Under the pieces are notes generated by a model. It made no database searches. It had not been told where the DNA came from and saw only the letters and a list, made by a program, of their open reading frames with translations. Both the position numbers and the translations under genes were made by a program. Below are positions 9,941 to 20,847 of a stretch of DNA of 64,000 nt, piece after piece (position 1 is the stretch's first letter; every line of letters begins with the position of its first letter). The stretch covers positions 620,001 to 684,000 of the forward strand of contig JAIUPT010000035.1 of the NCBI GenBank assembly GCA_022315425.1, in the 5' to 3' direction. Source of the DNA: Pseudevernia furfuracea (Eukaryota > Ascomycota > Lecanoromycetes > Lecanorales > Parmeliaceae).

Positions 9941-12172
9941 TCAAACCTTTCGCTTTACCAGCCCTTTGAAGAAGTCAAAGCTATTACTGTCACTCTGCAA
10001 TGTCCATATCTTCCCCGTAGCTCGATCCTCCCAGCCCAGTTCTTCCGCTAATAGCAGCCCCCAGTCCCTCGTTATACCCTTGATCCGAGCTCTGACACCT
10101 CCTTCAGCCTCAAGCGTCACGACCTGATCTGTGTGCAGCCAATGTTTGTAATACATCTGCTCAAAGGACTTGTCGAAGCCGGTTCGCACGAATTTGCTGT
10201 ACAGCGCCGAGAAGGTGGTGAGGATGCGGGCGAGAAGCTTCTCGAGCGTGAAGGGTGAAGGAGGCTTGAGAGCGTTGAGTGATGTTGTTGGAGCGGCGTT
10301 GGTGGTATTGAGGCCGATGCCTATGACGGAGAGGAACTCGGAGGAGTCGTAGTGAGAATTGACTAAGATCCCGCCTATCTTGACCAGATTATTGGACACG
10401 GGATCAACAGCATCTGATTCTGTTAGTATGAAACGCTGGCCAGGGATGAAGGAATTACTCACATATATCATTGGGCCACTTCAATTTGACCGGCATGTCC
10501 TTGTAGCCAAATTCATACGTCTTTATGCCCTCGACTATTGCCAATGCCGCGAGATATTGTAGGAAGACAACTGGAGCGTGAGAAGTCAAGGAGACTGGAT
10601 GGCGAACAACGGTAGAGAACATGAGTGACCCAGCAGGAGACACCCATACGTTGGAGCCACGACCTCGTCCAGCCACTTGGACGGTAGCGGTCGCAGTAAA
10701 GCCAGCTGGTAGGCGTCGAAGTATCTCGGTATTTCTGCTTTGCTTAGCTCCGATTCCCGTTGGTTGGAACGTAGGGGTTAATGTACTTCTCGAGCAAAGT
10801 GTTGGTGCTTGTGACCACCTCCCCGTACAGTACGTTGTTCCCAAACCCAGCGTTGGCTTCTTGGTTTTTACTTTCATAGTGTTTCAAATTTGCGTAGAAT
10901 GCATCGTGATTGAAGTATGGCGTCTCTTTGCTTAGTGGAGGTTCCTTTTCATGCACGACTAGACGCTTAACGACGGCGCTATAGTCGATAATTCTATCCT
11001 CGTCATCATCTTCATCGTCGCCAGTCTTCTCACTCGTTTCACCGTTCAGAGCCTTGGCTAGGGAGCCTAGTGACCATGCAGAGGGCTTCTCTAAATGGAA
11101 GATGTCATTCTCGTCTTTGATGTACTCCTCGCCGTCCACGATAGAGACAATCTCTTGCAAACCAGCCATGATGTTTGAAGTCCCATTCGGAAGCATTGAA
11201 GACAGGTGAAGTCGGGAAAGGGAAGGGACCGCAGTGGTTTCCTGGCTGACTTTTAAGCCCAGCTTCAGCAAGCAAGCCTTCAAGAAATCTGTTCGTTGTT
11301 TATCGTCTTCCGATAAAGCTTCCACCATCTTCGCATAGCCATCTACATCCGACTCTTGATCAAGATTGACGGCAGCAAATCTTGCGAGAAGTCAGCTGGA
11401 TGCCGTGATTGACACGTCTATAACTAACTTACTCTGGATGGGGTGATGTAAGTACAGCAGCTCCATCGCCGACCTTGCAGTACACTACGGCCGCAGTGCC
11501 TTCGCCATGATCAGCCTTCAGGTCCTGGGTGTAGCTGGCTAAGATCTCGACGCCCTTCTCTTGAAACTTCGGGGCATCAACGAAGACGCCACCTCCGTTA
11601 TAATATGATCTGAAAACATCGGGCAAAGAACCTTTGGTCAGGCCAGTCTTGGATACTTTGAGCTCAACGGCTCTAGCTCCTTCTTCGCTGTGGTAAACAA
11701 AGCCAGGAAATGCAAGTCCCCTGCAGATTCCTGGATAAAAGGCAAGCTCCCGGTCACCCACGACTTCGAGTTTTTTGTTGCCTTCTTCGAACTCGCATCG
11801 TTTGCTCCCATAATAGGCGCCGGCACAAAATCCCATGTATGAACCGCCTCTCTCGACGTATTGGCTAATTCTGCGGTTGCCCTCTCCATTCAAAGTGCGA
11901 CAGTAGCCAAGGTCTGCACCGCCAGGGAAGACAAGCAGTGCGCATGAAGCTGTCCAGGGCTCCTTGACTATAGCATTCCCATCAACGGAGATGACTGCAT
12001 AGTTGGGTGAGAGGAGGCGCCGAAGACTGTAGACACAATGTCGAACAGCTTCTACAGTGCATCCATTACCTAAGTGAGATGGTAAGCTCAGCGATAGGAG
12101 AAGGATGGGTCTTAAATAGCTTTCTAATTACTCACCTGAATAGACAAGTACGTTCATCCGTTTAGTTGCCAT
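9941..12172 (-). CDS. BPL1: biotin protein ligase (holocarboxylase synthetase)
   Basis: Five exons: 12172-12136, 12069-11433, 11380-10787, 10734-10463 and 10413-9941; all junctions are in phase and give 670 residues, close to yeast Bpl1 (690). The enzyme activates biotin with ATP and attaches it to a lysine of acetyl-CoA carboxylase, pyruvate carboxylase and related enzymes. The N-terminal third is the amidotransferase-like BPL_N domain (NVLVYSGNGC at the start, FPGGADLGYC, GFCAGAYYGS). The C-terminal catalytic domain shows GRGRGSNVWVSPAGS, KWPND, KIGGIL and GIGLN, the ATP/biotin-binding motifs. An acidic low-complexity linker (DDEDDDED) separates the domains. The KWPND motif and its following Tyr codon are split by a 49-nt intron. 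It shares an 81-nt upstream region with the divergent COA4-like gene. Confidence 0.95.
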
Positions 12173-12253
12173 AGTTACGCTATTCCTGAGCCAAGATTTT
12201 GTCCCGATCTCGAGAGTAAAACTTCAACCACAGCACTGCGAGTTGATAATTCG
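12173..12253. promoter_or_regulatory. 81-nt bidirectional intergenic region (BPL1/COA4-like)
   Basis: Only 81 nt separate the start codons of two divergent genes, so both promoters and 5' leaders must overlap or lie inside it. No clear TATA box is visible. Confidence 0.6.
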
Positions 12254-12706
12254 ATGTCAAGCTCTAATAACTCCGAGGAGACGCGAGAGATAGAAGATGA
12301 TGATGAGCTAGATGACTGGTGATTTTTGAAGCTTCAAAGATCCGAGGCTTCCACTCTGACTGTGGCGGTTAGGGACAAGCGAATATTCAGCACGGGCTGT
12401 TCAGGTACACAGGATGCGATCAAACTCTCCGTCGAGACACGTTGTTTAAGCAGCTGACTTGTTGAAGCCGAACAAACAAAGATGAACGACTGCTACTTCG
12501 ATAAGAAGGACTGGAGGACCTGCAAGAAGGAGGTGGGTCCTTCCGCCGCTCTAGCAGCCTTTCACCGGAGTGTTCAGATCATCTAGCCAACGATGATATC
12601 TAGAAAGTACATGCTGATCCGACTTGTCTACATACAGATGGAAAGGTTCAGACAATGCTGGAAGAGGCAGGGGAACGACGAGAGGACAGAGATGAAGAAC
12701 ACGTAA
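12254..12706 (+). CDS. COA4: COA4/Cmc3-like twin-CX9C mitochondrial protein
   Basis: Four very short exons: 12254-12318, 12373-12404, 12468-12532 and 12638-12706, all in phase, giving 76 residues; no single open frame reveals the gene. After an acidic N-terminus, DDWDKRIFSTGC leads into four cysteines spaced exactly nine residues apart (C31, C41, C51, C61), containing CYFDKKDWRTC, and the protein ends in a GNDERT-like tail. This is the coiled-coil-helix (CHCH) twin CX9C fold of the intermembrane space, imported by the Mia40 relay. The sequence around the cysteines resembles fungal Cmc3/Coa4, a cytochrome c oxidase assembly factor. The fold is highly secure; the exact orthologue is somewhat less so. 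It sits divergent to BPL1 and just upstream of MGM101. Confidence 0.88.
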
Positions 12707-12996
12707 GACGGGTTTCGCCGTTGCGGGCTTCGATATGGATTTGCGGTATATGGCGGACAACAAGACAGTCGCTGTACTTATAGAACCAAAATCTTATCTC
12801 CTTTCCAATAGATCAAAATCCCCTTGGAGTACCGTGTCTGGCGGCACCCAAGAGCGTATCATGTGATCAAGTCTCTGCACATTTTGCCACCTGTCCCGAA
12901 AAGGCCTGGCGTGTGCCAAGACAAGGGTTCACGCTCTACTTTCTCCAACCGAGGGAACCTCAAAATCCAAGCCTGTGTCTCCAAATAGCCCATCCC

Positions 12997-13995
12997 ATGG
13001 CTACCCTCACCCTTCAGAGGGCTTCCTGGTGTCTACAAATCTCAAGGACGTCACGTACTTTCGCTGTCAGCTTCACAACGGCACTCCCCCGAAGAGGCAA
13101 GCCTCGTCACCTGCCTCAAGACTTCTCCAAGTCCCTGGGCGAAACTTCGAATCCCCTCCATTCCAGCAGAGAAGACTCTGCACGACGGTCTGCGAGACAC
13201 GCTGAGACCAGACGAGCTTTTACTTCAACGAGGGTCTACCGTGCGCAACAAGAAGCAGCTTCGCCAGCCTCAAAACCTACCTCCCTCGATGCCCAGCCGC
13301 CTCAGCCCACAGAAATAATTTCGCCCGACACACCTGATCTGACCTCCGGTCTCAACGACCAGAATATTGTTCTAGATGAAGGCGCTCGCCAAGTCGACTG
13401 GACGCGCTCATTTCACGGTCTCTCCTCCGAAGCTTTCTCGCCTGAAGCCGCGAAGGCGCTGCTTGCGCCCATAGAACCAGATGAGATCGAGGTCAAGCCG
13501 GATGGCATTATATATCTTCCTGAGATAAAGTATAGGAGAATTTTGAATCAGGCGTTTGGGCCAGGAGGGTGGGGCTTGGCGCCGAGAGGAGAGACGATTG
13601 TGACAGCAAAGGCGGTGACAAGAGAGTACGCTCTCGTTGCACTAGGAAGGTACGTTATATATGTCCCATGATTTTCCACTTTTGAGCTTGGAGATTTCAC
13701 TGATCATCTCCGCTATAGGCTTGTGTCCGTCGCCCGCGGCGAACAAGACTACTTTTCGCCCGAAGGAATTCCCACCGCAGTCGAAGGATGCAAATCTACA
13801 GCTCTTAGGCGCTGCTGCAAGGATCTTGGTGTGGCGAGCGAGTTATGGGATCCAAGATTCATTCGGAGGTTTATGGCACAGCATGTGAAGGAAGCTTTTG
13901 TGGAGCACCAGGTCACGAAGAAGCGGAAGAAAATGTACTTGAGGAAGGATGATACGATCAAATATCCTTTCAAAGAGATGAAATATGGGTCTTGA
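12997..13995 (+). CDS. MGM101: mitochondrial genome maintenance protein Mgm101
   Basis: Two exons, 12997-13649 and 13719-13995 (GT at 13650, TAG acceptor), give 309 residues. I chose the ATG at 12997 because it begins an Arg/Ser-rich, acid-poor presequence fitting mitochondrial import; the frame is open 28 codons further upstream. From residue ~120 the conserved Mgm101 core is unmistakable: [55 protein letters not shown] and, across the splice, VARGEQDYF. The C-terminus ends in the basic [12 protein letters not shown] patch and [10 protein letters not shown]. Mgm101 is a Rad52-related single-strand annealing protein needed for mtDNA recombination and repair in nucleoids. The N-terminal extension is longer than in yeast (269 residues), as usual in filamentous fungi. 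Confidence 0.95.
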
Positions 13996-14444
13996 TAATG
14001 GACGAGCAGCTGAGCTTGATGGGAGAACAGACCAAAGCTGGAAGGAGAGTGTATTATAAGTATTGCATGGAGCAAGGATTCTCCAAAAACCAAGGGTAAC
14101 AATGGGTCGATTTCTAAAAACCTCTGGACAGCCAGCGTTTTCATCAAGCATATTTCTTTGGGTTAAGACATCTACATGTAATTGTTGCCATACCCACCGG
14201 CTGCCTGCTGGTTGTTAGCATAATCACGTTCTCTATGTCCGATATCTCCAACAATGATATATCGACACAGGTATGCGGATCACTTATGTCAATGCTGTTT
14301 TTGTGAACATGTTGTTTGACACTTCTTGCACCCCTTTCTATCACATCCGTGCGTCCAAACACAGAGCACATCTGTACCACCAGGTTCCACACTCAAACTT
14401 CATAGTGGCTGCATGTGTGTTTATACAGCTGTCAATGCATCATT
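13996..14444. other. intergenic, no gene recognised
   Basis: I see no coding frame or structured element in this 450-nt stretch, which holds the MGM101 3' end and the upstream region of DUF7730-like gene A. Confidence 0.5.
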
Positions 14445-15403
14445 ATGAAGCTTCGCAATGGGAAACGATCAAGTGGGGTTGAGCTTCTGAATCCGGCAAC
14501 TCAAGAAATGTAAGAGCTGTCGAGAAATGCTGCTGCTGTAATAAGACTAAATACCCATATAGCACTAAACATAACGCATCAACGCCGCTCATCCAGTCGC
14601 CTGGGGAAGTCAGAAACATGATTTTCGGTTATGTTGTCGGTAGTCACTTGATTCACATCTGCGGAGACAGGAGTTCCAATGACAGTATTCTCTGCTCCGC
14701 ACCAATCTCTGAGACACAGGCCCAGGAACACTTCTATGGAGCAGAACCGGATTTATTTGAGCAACCTGATAAGAGCCATGGTTGGTTCAATAGATTCAGC
14801 CGAGATCGTAGTCGACATCACAACTGCCAAGAGAGATTCAGTCTTGCTGTTCTACACACTTGCCGCCAGATCTACCATGAAGCCAAGGATGTTCTCTATT
14901 TCTCAAATACCTTCTCCTTCCAGAATCCACATGCTCTTCCAGTTTTCATGAAGTCGCTCCTCAAATCCTCGGCCAACCCATGCTTTGCAATTCGCAGCCT
15001 TCACCTCGAAGTCAAGCTCTGCGTAGACGACGACCACGATGAATGGAACAAAGCCATCCGAAACATTCCAATTTATCTGCCAAATGTCCAACGCCTATAC
15101 ATCAACGTGGATCTGGACATCGCAGTCCCGGACAACTTAGTCCTTCGTTACAGTGCAATTATGCGCTCAACGTTCCGCTTGTTTGGCGAACTGTATCAGC
15201 TACGCGTTTTGCCGTTGAAAGAAGTTGTGGTGATTGTGGCGGATGAGGATTGGGCATTTACCCAACGCCGGCAAGCATGGTTCAGCACTCTGGAGAAAGA
15301 ATATCGTTGGACCATGGGTCAGAAACAGGAATACGCGACGGAATTAAGAGAAGTGCTGCTTCGGAACAAAGATCTGAAGGTGAATCACGTGTGCAGGAAG
15401 TAG
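14445..15403 (+). CDS. DUF7730-like (F-box-related) family protein, copy A
   Basis: Exon 1 (14445-14509) begins MKLRNGK; the phase-2 intron 14510-14562 (GTAAGA...TAG) joins to exon 2 (14563-15403), giving 301 residues. After the junction comes KHNASTPLIQSPGEVRNMIF, matching the family's HNAS-x-PLL-x-LPxEVRNxIY start, which resembles an F-box-type helix. The central HTCRQIYHEA (~residue 125) and SNTFSF motifs are the DUF7730 core. Near the C-terminus is YRWTMGQKQEYA. The fungal DUF7730 family has no assigned biochemical function; the F-box-like helix suggests a possible SCF adaptor, but that is inference. Copies B, C and D follow in the same orientation and copy E lies at 51.3-52.2 kb. The shared exon plan supports this gene model. 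Confidence 0.85.
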
Positions 15404-15697
15404 GCCAGATAGACGGGACACTTTCGGCAACTTCATGGGTTTAGCTAAAAGTTTCATACATTCTCGCTTGCGGGAATGTCAACACTGATCAATAAAAATT
15501 CCGACTTCACTGACTTTTTTGAGCATGGTACAACACCTCTTCTTCTCTGGTATTTAGGGCCTCTGAAAATCTGCGCTTCTCTCACCTTTCCTCCTTCCGG
15601 CCAATTCCGTCAGCCTTCAACCCCTGTAAATACGCCTATTTTCGACCTCTCCTCTTCCTCCCCAAACCCACCTACATCCACACACCTCCCTCAAATC

Positions 15698-16876
15698 ATG
15701 AAGCTGCGTAAGTATTTTCGGAGCTCATTTCTCCTCTTTTAGACTCCGTCTTGAATCTTGAGACATGTCTTGAGATTGTATACTCTGGAGACATGTTCCA
15801 AGGCTCAATATTCCCCCTCACATAGGCAATACTGACGCCGAATTTACAATCCAGGTAGTGGAGTACAGGTCGCGCAAGTCGCGAACGGCGGTATCGCACC
15901 GAGTCCCAAGACATTTCAAGCGATGTAAGCTCAACCAAAGTCCCAGGCGTTTACGGACTATCTAACCTCTAATTTCTAAAGCGCCGAGCACAATGCATCC
16001 TCGCTTCTGCTGATGCTACCACAAGAGATCAAAAACCGCATCTATCACTTCATTTGCGGGGGCCAAATGGTGCACATACTCCAAAACGATCAAAACCACG
16101 TGCACGTCCATGGCGATGACTCTGTGGAGCTCACCCACGCCACCTGCATCGAGCCTCTCTCCGAAGAGCAGGTCCAGAAGGAGTTTGACTCCGCGGACCC
16201 GGATGTTGTAGCCTGGAACGTCGCCGCGGCCGAAGATCGACACGAGTTCTGCCATCGACCTCCACCGAAGCAGGAGGATGGCCGCAAACCCAACCAGCTC
16301 AGCCTGACCTTGCTTCGCTCCTGCCGTCAAATCTACCTGGAGGCCCGTATGATCCCTTACACGGACAACACCTTCGCCATCCACTGCAACGACATCCTCG
16401 AGCGCTTCGCCAGAGTCCGCTTCCAGAACAAACAGCACCTCGCGGTCCGCAGCCTGTGCCTCAGCATCAGCGTCAACCACAGAAGCAGCGTGCACACGTG
16501 GACTGACAGCATCAACAAGGCGGTGCTGAGGCGCCTCAAACGCGTGCGCCGTCTGCACCTCCACTTGGGACAGCTCTACTGCGGATGCTGTGTTGATGTC
16601 TGCGGCTACGAGGGCTCGGAGATGACGCAGCGTCAGGGCAAGATGTTCAAAATGTTCGGAAAGCTGCCGCTGAAGGAGGCGACTCTGGTCGTCGACGACA
16701 CAATGTTCCTCAAGTCGACGAACCCTCGGCATTCCCGGGATTTTCATCACCAGATGGAGCGGCAGTACCGCTGGACGATGAAGCAGAAGCAGGATTTCTC
16801 GAAGGGGGTGAGGGACGCCTTGCTTGCGCGAGGAGGTGTTGAGGGGGGAGGGGATGGAATGGGGGAATCGGCATGA
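15698..16876 (+). CDS. DUF7730-like family protein, copy B
   Basis: Three exons: a 10-nt first exon 15698-15707 (Met-Lys-Leu plus one base), 15855-15924 and 15982-16876; total 324 residues. The first codons MKLRS match copies A and D once spliced. The last exon starts at the same phase-2 position as the other copies and reads AEHNASSLLLMLPQEIKNRIY, followed by FICGGQMVHIL. The core LLRSCRQIYLEAR (~residue 135) is followed by a DNTFAI segment, and the C-terminus has QYRWTMKQKQDF. It is noticeably more GC-rich at third positions than copies A and C, which keeps a 244-codon antisense frame open (16016-16750); I regard that frame as a shadow. Function unknown. The 10-nt exon is supported by a good GTAAGT donor and by the family comparison. 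Confidence 0.83.
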
Positions 16877-18282
16877 CTGTGATTTGTGAGAATGCCCGCA
16901 AGAGTGTATACCTTGTAGTGGTCGAGTGAAGAATCCGAGGGAAATTGCACCTAGTTGAACCCATTTCCCACCGAGTGGCTACATAGCAAGGGGCCTCCTC
17001 TCGCCGAAGCTTACAGTAGAGTAATTCTAGGGATTTAGAACCCATCGAGTGCTAAGCTCTGCGTGTGACAGGTCAAACAAACAACGAAAGAGCATGAGGA
17101 GCAAAAGAGAAGATCTTTTTCGCTTGTTCTACTGCCAAGAAGCTTTTCTTAGTTTTCTTCTAATCTAATCGATATACGAGTAAGGTACCTACTTACGAAA
17201 ATGTACAGTCTCGATTCCTCTCAAACATGATTATAGAGCGAGCCACTCCCTACGATTTTGCACGAAGCTACTCACGCACTTCACGTTGAAAAATCACAAA
17301 AGGCCGTCGAGTGAATGCTGACATCCATTTTTTGCAAACTCCTAACCCCAGACCCTATACCCCGCGACGCATTCGATCCCAGTTACCTATCAGCCTCACA
17401 ATTATAGGTCGGACCGTCAAGACTTCAGCAGCTTTGGACTCGCGAGAAGCATCTCGTAGGAACACTTTTGTCCAAGTGAAATCAATCGTGAACCGATGAT
17501 CCGATGGAATCTCAAGGTCGAGGAAAACGAGATGAGAATCTCGAATTCTCGATCCGCCTCACGCACCGCCTGAAAGTTAGCCTGGCGATTGCGTTTATAT
17601 CTGCTTCGGAGTGGCGCCTACTTTGGGGTATACTGCCTCGCCAAAAGGCCCCCCGCTGCAAGCCATAATTCCAGTCACAGCTGAATAGGCTCTTAACATG
17701 GCAATCCGGCGTCTGGTATGCCATTCCTCTACCATTACTGACTCATTACCCGGCCGTGATCGGCACAAACGGCATATCCCGTCAAGCAGTCAAGCACCAG
17801 TTGCCACATCTGAGACTGGAACCCATAAAGTATTGATGATGCTATGCTAACATAGCAAATACCCTGTCATACTGCAAGCCTTTCTCGAACATTACAGCTG
17901 ATCTCAGGAAACGAACCAATCGATCACGAGGATCCGAGAAACATCATTGCTGAAGCATAGCCAAGATAGGTATGGATTTCCTTTCCTGACGAATAGCCGT
18001 GCTATCAGCATCGGCTTCATCACATCCTTCGGCGAACCCCGGCTAGAATGGCCACTGAGGAGGTCTCTCATCGATTCAGGGGAAAGTGACGTGTAGTCAA
18101 TGTTTGTAAGCGTTCCCACAGATGATCCTTGATTCTTCAGGTCAGTAAGTCTGAAAAAGGTCAAACTGATATAAGAAAGGGGAAATCCAGCAAGATTTGT
18201 TTCCTCAGACTTTTCTGACGACTGCTATCAACATCCGAATATTACCTCACTAAACTAGAACATTCACGCCTTGAAAGCAATT
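16877..18282. other. intergenic, no gene recognised
   Basis: 1.4 kb without a supportable gene. Open frames near 17311 and 17904 (minus) show no domain or splice signal. Confidence 0.45.
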
Positions 18283-19267
18283 ATGCCTCACATTCGCCCC
18301 ATCGATTGGACATACGATTTCCCTTCCGTAAACGAGGTTACTAGCGTTCATGCTATTGGTGCCCGAGTGTATGCGGCCAAACATGGCCAAGTCGCTCGTC
18401 TGAGAGATGGCAGCGCGGCTCCAATTCAAACCTTGACCGGAACCGCTGAGGTCCGACTGACAGCATCAGATGACGGCTCGATTTTGCTTGCAGGTACCAA
18501 TGGCCACGTCGTTAGCATGGATCCAGAGACTCTTCAGATCAACTGTATCAAGAGATTGGAATCTTCATAGCCGTCGGTTACCAACGTTTCCTGCTTCAAC
18601 GGCAACATCTATGCCGGCTGCGACGGCCGCATGTATCGCCTCAACTGAAGGCTGGAGACATTGAGGCCCAAAGTGGGTTCATGATTGGCCATGAAGAGGT
18701 GCGATTTGGGTACTCTCCAAACACCAATTTTGTGGTCGTAGGAACACATGGCTGGGCTTTTGGTCTGAGAGCTGGAGGTTTTGAGCAACTCTGGAGCTTG
18801 TTCTTACCAGACGGCGGCTGGGACATTTGTTCTGTTGCTTCCACTGGCAATGTTGCTTACGTGGGTACTCATGGTGAAGTCTACCAACTCGAAGCCAGTA
18901 GCGACAAACAACTCTATTAAGCCAATATGAACGGCGTAGGGAAGCAAGAAATCCGTTTAATATTGAATAAGACTAATCAGATGTTATATGTTAGTACGAA
19001 CGGTTATACTATTGCATTACGGACGATCTCTCAGAACGCTACTCAATCTCCTTGCCGGATTGCAAGTTCAATATCACGGACGTCGTGACTAGGAATGGTT
19101 GTTCTATCTATACGGCCTTTGAACTTGTCTATATACTTAGAGAGAACGGGGAGATTGCCGCCATTAACGATTTGGCACATGGCGAGGATAAGACGCGTAT
19201 TGGTTATACAGGCAACACGCTTATTGCAGCCTTGAGAGGTCATGTTGTTGCTTTGTCACTGAGATGA
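18283..19267 (+). pseudogene. decayed beta-propeller (PQQ-like repeat) protein
   Basis: From the ATG at 18283, blade-like repeats can be read through interruptions: VYAAKHGQVARL, ILLAGTNGHVVSMD, IYAGCDGRMYRL, FVVVGTHGWAFGL, AYVGTHGEVYQLE, MLYVSTNGYTIAL and LIAALRGHVVALS. Each is a Gly-x-Gly/His-Gly beta-hairpin followed by a hydrophobic strand, as in PQQ-like or WD-like propellers of about 40-45 residues per blade. The frame is broken by a TAG at about 18568, a frameshift near 18648, a TAA at about 18918 and another shift near 19045. Both in-frame stops could derive from CAG or CAA by C-to-T change, fitting RIP. The original role is unknown. It lies inside the DUF7730-like array, between copies B and C. 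Confidence 0.72.
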
Positions 19268-19648
19268 GCGAGTCATGGTTGTATATGCTGTCCCTATACC
19301 AGAAGGAGTATGTATGGCTATAGCATGAAAGATAGATAGGGTTCGATATATGAGACTTCTACGTTTCGTAAGACACTTTAGATAAATTCAATAGAGATTT
19401 CGCTTGATTAATAGTCACTAGAAACGTAATAATGTTCTTAAGAAAATATTATTTCGCTTATTCTACATTAAGACGCTAGTCCCATCAATCAATATTTGAA
19501 TAGTCGCAAACTTCTTTCTCACTTCCACGCGTCATAAATCAATGTGATCACAATCACACGGTTCGACAATATGCGGGCCCTGGACCCAAAGCAAACCCGC
19601 TCATACACATGGCCAGCCAACAACATTCTAACACGGGCGGACAATCTA
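19268..19648. other. intergenic, AT-rich
   Basis: The part at about 19370-19490 is strongly AT-rich. No gene or recognisable repeat. Confidence 0.45.
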
Positions 19649-20847
19649 ATGAACTTGCAAAGCGGTAGTGGTGCGGATTTGCAGCTGGCTTTGAGTACAG
19701 AAGTTACAACGGCTACGTCAGACTTCCACACTATAAAGACAGCTACAGATACTAACTCTAGATAGCGCTCAACATAATGCTACGACTCCTCTGTTCAAAA
19801 TACCGCTAGAGCTCAGAAATGGCATCTATGAGCTTGTTTGCGGTGGCCGTTTTCTTCACCTTTCTATGCGCTGGACGGACAATAAGCTCAAGTTCTCCTA
19901 TGGAGTTTGTCATGCCGAGCTGTCGGAAAAAGCTGCTGAAGATCTTTTCAATGCTGAATCTACGGCTCAGTGGTTTGTCGGCGCTATTGAAACTCGCCAT
20001 CTTGGATGCACTGCCCACCAAGACCATTCTGACAATATCAGTACCAACCTTCTGGCAACAGTAAGGCACTTTTCTCAGTTATCTCTTCCTACTCTCAACT
20101 TCTTTTTGAATCCCCAGACGTGGTATAGGAGCAGATAACTCATTCAAACGTCTATTTTAACCCCCCAGACATGTCTTGTTACCCAAATTTTTATCTATAG
20201 ATGGGAATGCTAATCCTGAGATGTGCTAGTGTCGTCAAATTTATGGTGAAGCACGGCACATTCCATACTCTACGAATACATTTGGGTTTAGCAACAAAAA
20301 CACTCTTGATGAATTCACCAACTATCTTCAGAAGTCAGGATTCAAACACCATCTGCAAGTTCGCCGTGTACACCTTGACATTATGGTACACAGCTTCGAT
20401 GATGAGCAACGTTGGAAGTCGGCAATTACGCGCTATTTGATTCCACGTCTACCAGAGGTGCACCAAATCTCTATCAGTTTGGACCAGTGGTACCGAGCGG
20501 GCGTTATCGGAGCTCGGACGCCAGCAGAGTTCGAGGCTCATCAGCCTTCCGGAGCATATCGAAATTATTTCATGTCCGCACTTCTTGAGCTTCGGAAGCT
20601 ACCGCTGAGTCAAGCAACTTTGGTGATCAGCGACGCGAAGATATTCTTTGAGAGAAACACGACTACAGATGCTGAGCTCAGACACTATCGCTGGACACTC
20701 GCAGAGAAACAGGTCTGGGCGCGCTATGTCAAGGATTCCATCCTTCGAAAGGACAATCAGCCTGCTGTTTCCTTGAGCCTGGTGGTGGGCGAAAAGGGAA
20801 AGGAAGCTGTCAATGCTGAGGTAGGGCAGCCAAAGCTGATGGGATGA
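19649..20847 (+). CDS. DUF7730-like family protein, copy C
   Basis: Three exons: 19649-19694, 19762-20060 and 20230-20847 give 320 residues. The first exon begins MNLQSGSG, a diverged form of the MKLRSG start. After intron 1 the sequence reads SAQHNATTPLFKIPLELRN, then GIYELVCGGRFLHL. Intron 2 (169 nt, GTAAGG...CTAG with a CTAAT branch site) falls directly before the core motif and splices LLAT to CRQIYGEAR; no paralogue here has an intron at this place. The C-terminal box is HYRWTLAEKQVWA. Intron 1 uses a weaker donor (GTACAG), so the first exon is the least certain part. Spliced this way the gene appears intact. Function unknown. Confidence 0.75.

Noticed and set aside
12058..12069. suspected frameshift between BPL1 exons 1 and 2
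   Set aside because: Recounting the bases showed that exon 2 starts at 12069 and the join YSGNGCTVEAV is in frame.
16016..16750. 244-codon open frame on the minus strand opposite DUF7730-like copy B
   Set aside because: Its sequence is the antisense of a gene supported by paralogues and has no domain. GC-rich third positions on the plus strand keep the opposite frame free of stops.
20201..20235. suspected frameshift at the TCRQ motif of copy C
   Set aside because: A canonical intron ending at 20229 restores the motif, so no mutation is needed.
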